The translations under genes and the position numbers were made by a program. A stretch of 64,000 bases of DNA, from contig ML133411.1 of assembly GCA_003864495.1 (NCBI GenBank), positions 643,237-707,236 of the forward strand, read 5' to 3'. Origin of the DNA: Nemopilema nomurai. Its lineage: Eukaryota; Cnidaria; Scyphozoa; Rhizostomeae; Rhizostomatidae. This document shows, one piece after another, positions 13,501-24,291 of this stretch; positions within the stretch are counted from its first letter, which is position 1; each line of letters begins with the position of its first letter. The notes beneath the pieces were generated by a model. The model saw only the letters and a list, made by a program, of their open reading frames with translations. It did no database searches and was not told where the DNA came from.

Positions 13501-14990
13501 AGCAGAAATGCTGCAGCTTCTTAATGACAACCAACTTCACATTCACAACACCGTCATGAATGCTATACAAACAGCATCTGAACAAAACTGCTACTTTGTG
13601 GATGGTCCAGCAGGCACAGGTAAGACATTTCTTTACAACACATTAGTGCACAACCTTCAAGCCTTAGGTGTGAAAGTAAAATGTGTTGCATATTCTGGGA
13701 TAGCTGGCACATTGTTGATTAATGGAGCTACAGCTCATTCAACTTTCCAGATTCCTATTCCATTACTGCCAGATTCCACTTGTAACATTAAACGTCAAAG
13801 CGCAAGAGCTCAGAAGCTTTTAGAAACCTCTCTCTTTATCTGGGATCGAGGCTTCTATGATTCCTAAAAATGCTTTTGGAGGTAAGTATATGTTTCTTGG
13901 AGGTGATTTCAGGCAGTCCCCAGTTGTGCTCTTAGAGCAGGTAGAAAACGCATTGTCCAAGAAAGCTTGAAGAATTCTCCTCTGTGGCAACACTTCAACA
14001 AATTTCAACTTCATGTAAACATGAGAGCCACACGTGATGAACAGTACAGGCATTTTGCTGACTGGCTGTTAAGACTTGGCAATGGTGAGGAGCCACATGA
14101 TGACTTTGACCAAGTCACCTTACCAGAAAACATCTTGCTTCCTTCACTCAATGAGCTGGTCAGCTTTCTGTATCCACCAACACAACCAGGACAGCCAAAC
14201 CTAATGCTAGATCCTGGAACAATGTCAGAACGCTGCTGCTTGACTCCCAAGAATCAGTTCACTCACCGCATCAATGAGCTGGTGCTTGATAGATTGCAAA
14301 CACCTATGCACACATACCTCAGTACAGACAGGGTAATCAGTGAGGACCCTGTAGAAGCTGCAGCATATCCAATTGAATTTCTCAATGCACAAACACCTGG
14401 AGGAATGCCACTTCACAAGTTGCAGCTCAAGGTATTTTGTCTTCAAATATTTACTTCAAACTCTATTGAGACCTTACTGTTGATAATTTTGCAAATTCAA
14501 ATGTTTATAAATGTGTCTGTCATTTTCCATCATAGATAAATCTCCAAATTCAACTTCTAATAAAGAATTTTCTTTTCTAGATTGGTGCAACTGTTATCCT
14601 ATTAAGGAACATCAATCCAAAAAGAGGACTCTGAAATGGCACCCGTCTCATAGTAAGAGATTTACAACGCCATGTTATTTGCGCAGAAATTATAGGAAAT
14701 GAGCATAGAGGTGGGTATGTGATGATACCCAAAATCACAATGTCATCACAAGATACAGCCCTACCTATCAATATTGCAAGAGTCCAGTTTCCAGTGAGAC
14801 TAGCTTACTGTCTCACAATCAACAAAGCCCAAGGCCATTCATTAAGGTGTGTTGGTGTTTATCTCCTGTCTTCAGTCATGGCCAACTCTACGTTGCCATG
14901 TCAAGGGCTAAGTCATTTACTGGCATTAAAGTCATGCTACCAGAAGGACAGAAAACAAAGAATGTTGTCTACCGTGAAGTTTTGCAGTAA
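10589..14990 (+). pseudogene. Helitron Rep-helicase (RepHel), frameshifted
   Basis: The predicted protein would bind, nick and unwind DNA for rolling-circle transposition. Order of parts: a basic start (MLRRGQRRNLDRQRNRERKR), a C-x2-C plus CC finger-like segment (10830-10915), the Helitron-like N-terminal domain (FLTMTANPNWPEV, about 11970), the HUH motif as HAH in GLPHAH (12178-12186), the paired tyrosines (codons at 12578 and 12590), then a PIF1-type helicase with Walker A GPAGTGKT (about 13603-13629), GGDFRQ (about 13896) and [12 protein letters not shown] (about 14813). A canonical intron (14432-14580) joins LQLK to IGATVILLRN. Frameshifts lie near 10925, 12405, 12805, 13350, 13846 (inside the WDEA Walker B), 13925 and 14865, with a TGA near 14632. 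The last frame ends at 14990. Clearly inactive. The TC start and CTRR end were not located with confidence. Confidence 0.92.
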
Positions 14991-15071
14991 GCCCCATGCC
15001 CCATGATCCATTAAACTGATAGACCTCCATGCACACATTTTGTTGCACGCCACACTTGGATATCATTTAGG

Positions 15072-15597
15072 TGATCTAATCCTGATACCCTTCAACCCAT
15101 ACTCATATCTTTTCTACTGAATGATAGTGCACTAATTCAAATAAAGTACTCAGTGAGCCTCACATGATCATTATTTATACTTTTCTCTCTTGATTGTAAT
15201 TTCTTCTTCTGTATCTATTTCTTAATATGAGCTACATCTTCCACGCTACTGTTCATCATGTTCTATCCTTCATTGCCAGACTACTTGGTTGTAATTCTGA
15301 TACCTTCTGACCCATACTCATATCTTTTCTACTGAATGATAGTGCACTAATTCAAATAAAGAATAATTTTGATCATCCCTAGATTGATCACTCTTGATCA
15401 GCCCAACCAGGCGCCTATACATGCCAACCTTGGGGCTCCCGATCCACCGAAATGTATAGGAGGTGAGTGCTACACTGTGTTGCACTCACCCATGGGGTAT
15501 CTTGATCTTTGATCCTGATACCCCTGGATCCATATTTTCTGTCTAAACACTAAAATAGTGTACTCAGTGAGCCCCACATGATCATTATTTATACTGT
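15072..15597. repeat. Triplicated ~75-110 bp motif downstream of the Helitron
   Basis: Three related blocks (15072-15180, 15291-15362, 15509-15597) share CTGATACCC-like starts and CATACTCATATCTTTTCTAC or AGTGTACTCAGTGAGCC segments. Between the second and third is a perfect 9-bp-arm hairpin (GGTGAGTGC 15462-15470 with GCACTCACC 15482-15490). The setting suggests the 3' subterminal part of the Helitron, but no CTRR terminus follows the hairpin. Another short inverted pair (AATGGCAGTTTA near 15750, TAAACTGCCATT near 15842) lies further on. No gene seen from 14991 to 16185. Confidence 0.55.
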
Positions 15598-16185
15598 TCT
15601 TCTCTTCCTTTTCTTTCAATCACTAGACTACTCTGTATTTCTACTCCTCTTCTACTGCTCTATTCAATACATTTCTTCATGGAACAGTTTTTGAGTTATG
15701 CTTGACATCTTCCCCGATGTTGCCTATGGGAAGGTGTAGTTCCTTTGCTCAATGGCAGTTTAACTCCCCAACTCCCAAATTTCCCTAACATGGTGTTTAT
15801 AGTTATTAGAAGGAACTATTCAATAGAAAATTTCCCAAATAAACTGCCATTAAAAAAGGAAACCTTGAACAAAGGATGCCCCTTGACGTGGTGTTCAGGC
15901 TTTTCACTAATGCATCCGGCAACAAATTCAACTTTTCTCTGCATATAGACATTAGTAGTTTTGCAAGCTGTATTTCAAACTCTTCTTTGGAAGGAAAAAA
16001 GGTAAGGGTGCACTGTCGAAGGAAAGCAAACAATCCCAACATTCCCAACCATTTCCCAAAAATGTATTGAACAGGATTCAACATATAGTAATAGTTGCCA
16101 TTTTAAAGATTATTCTAGCCAAACTTTGTTTTCCTTCCTAAGAACGAATTTCTTGTGTAACGATTTTTGTTTCTTTTCAGAACAT

Positions 16186-16960
16186 TTCCTCAGAGTGCAC
16201 CTAGCCAGCGCATCCGTGAAGAGGCAAAAGAACAAACGAGAACTACCTTTTTAAAAACAAAGACACAACTGTTGACATTTTAATATTTATGGAGTAGTTT
16301 TAAGGGGCAATTCCTCTCCCACAGAAGGGGATTTAAGCCCGCGCAACGGGGTTTTGGGGGCTTATGTATTTCTATTGTGTGGTGGATGATGATGAATGAT
16401 CTTTAATTTGGTTTTCCTTCATTCTCACATTGTTCTCTTGTTCACGGTGCCGTTAAAATTTCTAGAACAAGCAAGATCACAAACAAATTAAAGAACACAC
16501 TACTGAATATGAGGCGTGATTATGAAAAAGTTTTGACCTGGTATTTCTTTTGTTCCATTTATAGCCAGTTTTTTTAGGCTAGAAGCAGGGCTCCTCTAAT
16601 AGAGTCAGAACCATTTCAAGAGCAAGTTAGAAATACATTTAGACAACGAAAGAGTCTACATAGACTTGAATAGCTGTAAGATGGGTCAATTCATTTGGCC
16701 GGGGGTGCTACAAAGATGATGACAAAGGATGAGTAAACCGTCAACGAAACATGTTTGTCATGTCAACTTTTTCGGACTTGGCAAGCCCGTTGGCAAGTTA
16801 GAAGGTGTCATGTCGTGTTGTTTGTTTCGTGCCGCGATCGCTTGGCCCGATAACACACTGGCAAGAGTTCCTTTCGCGGTGTTAAGATTGACGAATTGTC
16901 AACTTAGTGGATTACCGCGTCGAGACACCGTCGAACTGCAATCTTGCAATCCTGTGATTG
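16186..16960. repeat. Diverged partial copy C of the 3.3-kb repeat
   Basis: After an acceptor-like CTTTTCAG, the sequence follows the 3' half of copies A and B: an exon-like block with GAAGAGGCAAAAG, TATGTATTT then GGTGGATGATGATG, TAGAGTCAGA, and a long match around CTTTTTCGGACTTGGCAAG and GGTGTCATGTCGTGTTGTTT. At about 16306-16365 the terminal hairpin module (GGGGCAATTC, CCGCGCAACGGGGTTTTGG) is present in reverse orientation at an internal site. The copy is clearly more diverged than A is from B. Confidence 0.65.
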
Positions 16961-19921
16961 CAACTGCGACACAATACCTTATTTGTCCGGCCGGTACAAC
17001 AGAAAAACAATCTCCATCACCTTTGAAATATAGCAGTAGCATGCAAACTTTTTTAACAGGTAACATCTGTCATCTAATTGATCATTCCTCCCTAAATAGT
17101 AGCACATGGAATAGAAAAAAGCCTCAGTCAACTTCCCCCGACAAAACCATTGTTTAAACCATATAAAAGGGTAATGACTACCTCACCCTCTTAGACCAGA
17201 GCAAACATTTTAAAAATGGAGGACCAAACAATACAAAGTCCTTTTTGGAAAAAATCAAAACTAAGACTTCTTTTCATACTTATATACTTATAGATTTGTG
17301 TAGTATAGATTTCTAAAGTTTGCAAATTTTGTCTTTCGAATAAATGCGGCGATAGATGTTTGTTTGCAGTGAAACAGTAGTTAAACAGGCAACTTTACTC
17401 CGGTTATCAGTCGTTAGTGGTCCATTACACGGCTATTCATCAACATAATTATCTTTGTAGGACATTCCATACCGGCCATCAATTGGCGCCATAAATATTT
17501 GACGGCAAAGGCCTTCGTTAAAAAGGGATGAAAATTTTTTTTCATGAACGAGGAAGGGGATAGAATCAGGATCATAAGGTAACTAGGGGATCGCCATTAC
17601 CGTCTTTCAGGTTATTTTTTTGTTTAAGAATTCAACGGCTTTTAGAAGATATTTTTCTTTTTCATCTATGAATTCATTCATACGAATCTATTCTTTAAAT
17701 ACATATCAGATTATCAGCTTGGCAGATCATTTTTCGTAGGCAATTTGAGATGTGAATGATCATTTTTCACCTTTATTTACCACCTGCCTCCGTTCAAATG
17801 ACTTATAAAATATTTTTTATTGTAGACCAGGAGACACAGTAAAATAAAATTGGTGCCACACAAAAAAAGAAAAGAAAAGAAAAACAAGGCACCAACCAGA
17901 ATATAACTGGAAAAATTGTTAACATTTATTATTATTAATGTTTTACGTTTTTTTTTTATATAAATATAATTTTTTATCTTTAGTAGTTTTAATCAATATA
18001 GTTTAATTACATTTCCTACCATAACAGTTGGAGGTTTTACTCTCTCATTCCTTAGCAACGTTTCATAAATCCGGTTCAAAATTTTCGTATACACTTGAAA
18101 TAACCAGGTGCCTCAAGTTTAAAAAAATATTTCCCTTACCTCAAAAACACTTTTTAAACACTGGAAAAGATTTGAAACTTTCAAACAAATGTTTACCAGC
18201 ATTAACCTTCGGCGTACCTGTCTTCCAGATGACATGAAACAAGTAGGCAATCAGGGCAACATTAAATGAAACAACAAGCATACTCGTAAAAGGGGCTTTT
18301 AATGTATTTGCTTTAGCTAGGCATCTTTGGCTCGATAAGCAACAAATAGAACATCTCTAAACAATGCCCCAGTGCAAAACAAAAAACATTCACCATCTAC
18401 ATAAATCAAGTATTATGCCAAAAATGCCAGGGAAGATCTATCCCAATTTTCAAACAAAAGAGGACCAATTTTAAAGTTTGTGCGTGAAAAATTAAACAAA
18501 GACTCCCGTATAAAATTCTGGCCTACTTGCTTTCAAATAAGTATAATCTGTCATATTTCAGAATTCGACTATTCAAGCCACCCCTAGAAGTATCAATTAC
18601 AAGCAAATATGACATCCTTCGTCATGATCATCATTCAATTCAATCAAACATTAAACAACTGCGTTATAAGGTCTTATCGTTCACCCACACACTAAGTTGC
18701 ACAACGTCACGAGACAATAAAGATGGCAATGCAAAATGTCAGCACAAAAACAAAATGCACATACAAAGCAAATCTCATGGACTTTAGTTCAACTCTTTTT
18801 ATGGAAAAAACCAAAAGAATAAAATTCGTTTTGAAACAAACAAACCATAACTAATGTATTTTCAAATAATAAGTAATGTTTTGTCACACAATAGCCCTCA
18901 AAACGTACTACGCTGACTCAACTGTTTCAAGATAATAGAAGGGTCCATAAATGGCCCCCCAAACAAATGCCCATTGCACGGCCTCAACAGCCTCGGTTAG
19001 AAGCGAAGTTTGACGTCATACATAGCCGTCCCAAAAAGCAACAGCCTCAAATTGAAGCCAAGAATACCATCTCGCGTGAACTTAACTTCAAAGCTGCAGA
19101 CACCTCAAACAGTGGTAGTGTCAAAATTCGTTTGAAATAACCCGGCCCCATCCTATGCGTGTTTCCTTCATGCCTCGCTGCCAACACAAAGCTTCCGACT
19201 TTAGTGTTGTTTTTAAAATTCACATATACCTGCCAACCAGCCTGAAGAAAATTAATCACACATTACCTTCAATCGCACATTGGCACTATTTCCGTTCCCA
19301 CAAACACGAATCTACAGGTATCACATGACTAGGTACTCTTTAAAAAGTCCCATCCCAAAACGACGAGACAGATTAACACAAATATTACACGGCGCGTGGA
19401 CACCTGGTAAGTATCAGTTCTTCACTTTTTAAGGACTTGCACTAAAGTTACTACCAAATTTTAAAAGTTACGATACCTAATAGGTCGATTTTCTACACTT
19501 TCTGAGCATGCATTTCATCCATCATCTTTACAATTACAACGGCAAACGTTGAACCTTGACCTTACTGTCCGCTTCTGTTTACAGATAGCCAACGTTTCAA
19601 CAACATAAAACTATTTGCGTAAGTATTGTCATTTCTTTTTAATTTATTCCTTCACAAATCCTTCAACTCTCCACAAATTTTCAAATGTTAACAACTATCC
19701 AGTTTTGTATAAATGAATTGCACAGTGAAATTTTAAAAGCAAGCCAAAGAACGAAGGCAACCTTTTCATCCCGTGGACAATTTATAATCCCTTTAATTTC
19801 ATTCCAATGTGAAATTGTAAAAGAAGTCAACTTGCACACATATCACCGCACACCGCTTTTTTCCAATGTTGTAATTTAAAAATTTCGTACAATCACTAAG
19901 CTATATTTTCCTCCTAATAGA
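16961..19921. other. Feature-poor stretch
   Basis: About 3 kb, AT-rich, with short A-rich low-complexity runs (about 17,860-17,890). The longest plus-strand frames are short and lack domains. On the minus strand, 19,240-19,070 forms an exon-like block (acceptor TTTTCTTCAG, then AGWQVYVNFKNNTKVGSFVL), which I cannot assign. No repeat partner seen. Confidence 0.4.
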
Positions 19922-20074
19922 ATGGACGAGCAAACTTTGAAGAGGTTAGAAAAACTGGAGAAATATGCAGAAAAGACAAGCGCCGAATTGCTGCGCATAC
20001 AAAGAAAGATGGAAGCCGCAGAATGCCGATTAACCGTCATTCAAAAAGAAATTCGGGATATTTATGGACATTAA
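19922..20074 (+). CDS. Small coiled-coil open frame (50 residues), possible exon
   Basis: An ATG-to-TAA frame opening MDEQTLKRLEKLEKYAEKTS. It is rich in Glu, Lys, Arg and Leu with heptad-like spacing and no glycine or proline until the end, as expected of a coiled coil. It follows a pyrimidine tract ending CTCCTAATAG, a plausible splice acceptor, two bases before the ATG. No neighbour shares its strand or style. It could be the last exon of a longer gene, a small stand-alone protein or a chance frame. Composition is the only support; I do not recognise a family. Confidence 0.3.
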   Translation: MDEQTLKRLEKLEKYAEKTSAELLRIQRKMEAAECRLTVIQKEIRDIYGH

Positions 20075-20616
20075 AAGCAGAGAAATATAAACAAAAGTTT
20101 AGAAGACAATAATATTGCCGATCTTTTAAATATGGAAGATTAAAACTCATGAAAATATCTAGAAAGCGTTCTCTTCTCCTACCTCTTGAAACTTTACAAT
20201 TGATTGAAGTTGCGTTCGCCTATACGTATTACTTTCTTGTGAAATTACCAAAAAGTTAAATTCTGATCACAGAATACGAACAAAATGTAAAAAGCAGCAT
20301 TTAAGAAATAACGTCTGAACAACTCCACAGTTAACCATACCGCACCTTTGAAGCAAATCGAAACCAAAATAATTTAGAGCAACAACTGACAACAAAGTTG
20401 AGCAAAAATTAAAAATGGTCGAATACTAACAGAACGAAATATAAAAACCTATCAAAAAGACTTAGACGAGCACCATAGATCAGCCTAGCGGAAAAACGGA
20501 CCTGGATGTTTGGTTTGGTTTCAAATTATATCATTTCAGTTTAAATTATAATTATCGAAGCAATTGGAACGTGAATATAAGTAGACCATTATTTTGCTAA
20601 AACATACTATGGCACA

Positions 20617-20997
20617 ACAGAAGACTAGCCCCCAAAACCCCGCTGCGCGGGCTTAAAACCCCTTCTGTGGAAATAGAATTGCCCCTTAAAACTACCCCAA
20701 AACAAATTAGGCAGATTAGCCTCGGCAAGACAAGAGCCTCGCATCGAGAGCAAAAATGACGTAATGCACAGCCACGCACCGCACACTTGAAACGAAAGTT
20801 GTCAACGACAAAATGACTCGCCATCCTTCGCGTGCATCACTCGCACTCCTGTGACAATCGCTAGGACGGGGTTCGCAGATGGATGAACCCCGTCCTAGCG
20901 ATTGTCACATGAGTGTGTGTGATGCACGCGAAGGATGGCGAGTCATTTTGTCGTTGATAACGTTCGTTTCAAGTGTGCGGTGCGTGGCTGTGCATTA
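20617..20997. repeat. Partial copy D of the repeat end, with 113-bp fold-back
   Basis: 20617-20874 matches the last ~260 bp of copies A and B, including the hairpin (ACAGAAG to CTTCTGT). The final 113 bases (20762-20874) are then repeated in reverse complement at 20885-20997 after a 10-base spacer, with only a few mismatches. The RNA or single strand would form one long hairpin. This could be a fold-back insertion, an end-joined head-to-head repair product or a terminal inverted repeat of a non-autonomous element. Confidence 0.8.
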
Positions 20998-21240
20998 CAT
21001 CCAGGTGCAGGTAAGCTATACATCCTTGGAAAACCAGCAGCAGTATTTTCCAATAAGGCAATGTCATAACTGAGGACACTGACAATTCGAAAAGTGATGA
21101 AAAGGTATTAAAAATTATAATAGCTGTCCTTCCTTGTATAGTCATATTTAAAAAAAGAAGAGAACCTACAAATTATCAGATTTAAGAGGTGGTTATTAAT
21201 ATATTTCATTTTCTCCGTTTTGTACACTCTGTATAAGGGA

Positions 21241-21399
21241 AGTCTGTAAAACTGTTCATAAATCTGGATTCAGTTCTTTGATTAAGACAAGGATGGCAAT
21301 GAAATAAGGTAACTCTGGAAAACTGTTCATAAATCTGGATTCAGTTCTTTGATAAAGACAAGACTGGCAATAAAATAAGGTAACTCTGTAAAACTGTTA
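21241..21399. repeat. 71-bp tandem repeat, about 2.2 copies
   Basis: The unit containing AAAACTGTTCATAAATCTGG and AAATAAGGTAACTCTG recurs at 21248, 21319 and (partly) 21390, period 71. It lies in gene-free sequence (21001-21716) between the fold-back and the P-like transposon. Confidence 0.75.
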
Positions 21400-21838
21400 C
21401 ACCACTGAGACAAAACAAGTTAAAATATGTTTTTATAGTTTGTCTTACATCAAGTGATTTGCGAAGCCTCTTTTTAGCCTTGCTTTGACATTTCTTTTCA
21501 CACAAGTGTTATTTTTCAGCCCAAGCACAATTATTTCCTGGACCAAAGCATGATGCTCCATCTCAATCCAGATCTAAACTTTTTATTAGAAATAATTAAC
21601 ATTAAATTTGATGCAGAGTGAATTAAGAGGTAAAGATGAATAATAAAGAAATTTTTAATTTGCTTTTTAAAATGGGTCATTACTCAAAAATGGTTTAAAA
21701 TGGGTCAGAACTCACCATAGTCATAAGAAAAGAGATAGTCTGGAAGCGAACAATGGCCTTTTGTGTCGTCCTTTGTTTGGCAACTACGATGTTGAACGTG
21801 CAACAACAACAACGCGCGAGTGCAATTAAAGTTTTTTA

Positions 21839-23293
21839 ATGGCGGGGTTACAGTCAAGTGACTTTGTTGTTGGCGAAGAATTAGACGTGTTATTCGACTT
21901 CTTTGACGATGAATGGCTCGACGGAGATATTGAAATACAGCAGCAACTAATTTGTATCGGAGAAGAGGTGCGTATTATGTATAAATCTGTACAAAAGGGA
22001 TACAATCTCTTCGATTCGAATACGCTTAGGCCAATCAAGACTAAAATGTAAATTGCAGCTCGCAGTTCCTATCTTCTTTTGCAGTTAAAAACATTTGTTA
22101 ATTTCACCTTCCTGTCGTTACTTTTTCCGTTTTTCATCAATATGCTTATTTTTTATTCTTTTCTTTTAAGCAGTGTCAATGCCAACTAGGAAAATAAATA
22201 TCTTGATGTATGTTACATGGTCATTTGATTGCTTCTCAGGTAACCGATGAACAGCCAATAATACAATGCAATCAGTGTACCAGAAAATATAAGACCAAAC
22301 GTGGTTTAGCACGTCATTGTAAAAATAAACACAAGGACCAAGATAAATCATCAAATCAGCACGAGTCTGTGGTGGGAGGCAAAAATTCACCCCCTTGAGT
22401 TGAAAGCTCTAATTAGCAGGGCATCAACGAAGCTATCTGCAGATCAATGCTTTCCCAAGCTATACAGATCACATTTCAAGTCATTTGAAATTTCTCTGGA
22501 TAAATGTATTGAGCTAAGGAACAAATTTGCTGCTGCCATTGACAATTTCAATGGGAATGCTGAGAAGTTTTTTGCAATTTGTTACCAGATAATTGCTTCT
22601 GGAAGTATTGCTTTATTGAGTCCTTTGGATCTGCAAGAGACAAATATCTTGCTAACAGAGTTGATAAATTCTTGTCTTGCAAAACTGTGTGGATTTGAAG
22701 TTGACAAAGACATTCAAGAAACTCATCAATTAAATGAAGGCAAAGCATTCACAAGGAGAGAAATTGATGCATTGGAGTATGTGGCTGGATACTGTTTCAA
22801 GAAAATCTATCTTAAGATAAGAAATAGCAAGCACTGGAAATCCGATTTAAGCCAACAATATCTGAGCATTTTGAGGGCTATTAAAACTGACACTCCTCAG
22901 ACACTGGTTGACATAAAGAACAGAGGAGGACTTTGGAAAGTTAATCAAAAAGCCATTCAGGTGTTGAAAAAAGCAGAGGTAATCTTTTGCAGCTCTTCCT
23001 CTAGACAAAATATAAGAAGCATCAATGCCAAACAAATTGTTGAAGCCATTATGATGGACCCACTGGTGAAATCAAATCTTGCTTTTCTTGCATCAAGTTC
23101 AGAGCTCAGTGTAGACAAAGAAGTTGCAAAAAATCTTTTTGAGCATGTTATTCATCTCTTCATACGGGTTCGGTCACACTCCTTAGCAAAGGAAATAAAG
23201 GAAAAACATAAAGAAAGAAAGAAATCAACGAAAAAACGCCCTTTAAGAACTGAGATAAAACAAGCAAGCTTCAGTAAAGATTTAGGACACTGA
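21839..23293 (+). CDS. Accessory protein of the P-like transposon: C2H2 finger plus GYCFKK domain
   Basis: Exon 1 (21839-21967) encodes an acidic start, MAGLQSSDFVVGEELDVLFD, and splices in frame (donor GTGCGT at 21968, acceptor CTTCTCAG ending 22239) to a classical C2H2 finger, CNQCTRKYKTKRGLARHCKN. The frame then shifts by one base at an A-run near 22383, and a 297-residue frame continues to 23293. Within it EYVAGYCFKKIY and IKNRGGLWKVNQKAIQVL resemble, as I read it, the C-terminal region of THAP9/P-type transposases. The tail is lysine-rich. It has no visible catalytic triad of its own. A DNA-binding or assembly role for the element is an inference. The one-base shift may be a lesion or an unseen small intron. 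Confidence 0.6.
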
Positions 23294-24291
23294 GTTGTAT
23301 TGTACAGCAAGTACCTGCATATAGGAAACCCTTTCTTCAAAAGGACGCTCATTTGATAAGAAACGTTTTTTCTGTTTACGCTGTAGGATGATTATATTGT
23401 GTGTATTCTATTGAAAAAATATACTGGAGATTATATATTATAAACCACTACCAGTAATACTGAATAAACATACATGGACAGTACTGTCATATTGACTTGA
23501 TTTGACTTGACAGTACTTACTAATAAGAAACTTAGACCCTGACAATGAAAAGTCTTTCTTAATATGAAACTTTTTGAAAAGTTTAAAAAGTGGTTTCTTG
23601 TATGCTGGTACTTACTGTATAATAGTTTTTGATAACCTGGTTAATTATTATTTTTGATAAAGTTTTTGATAACCTGATAAATAATTATTGGTAAATATGT
23701 TGGCTTGCAAGTTAACCCCGGATGTTACAAGTTTCATAACATCCCTCTGCATTTATGAAGGGCTAGGAGGATGTTCATTACTTCAGCATAGGCATATCAA
23801 TATTATAAAATCTTATATTCACTTTATCAATTTTGACTCTTCAAGACATGCATACAGGTTTTTCAAATTCTAATTAATGTTCCTGATTCTGGTCGAAGAA
23901 AAAAAATATTATTATTCAAGATTCCACCCCTTGATCTGTGTGATGAAATTTTATTTTTTGATGAGCCAAGAGGATAAGGGCAGTCCTATATCAATGGCTA
24001 ATTTAACATCCTTGTCTTTTAAATAACGGGAGTCATTTGGGAAGATGTCTTTTAGCATATCTGTAAAATGTTATTTGTAAAACGTTTATAACTTATTGGT
24101 ACATATTTTAACATTTGCAATAGTTGTTTGATGTTATCATGCTGTATACTTGCTTTTAACTTGTATTTGCTACTATAAAAATGAAAAATAACAAAACAGA
24201 ACATCCACAACACCAACTTGCTTTATGATCTATAAGTCACTTTTTGCACACTTTTTACGCTTTGTCAATGGCTCTTCTGAAAATATATTCC

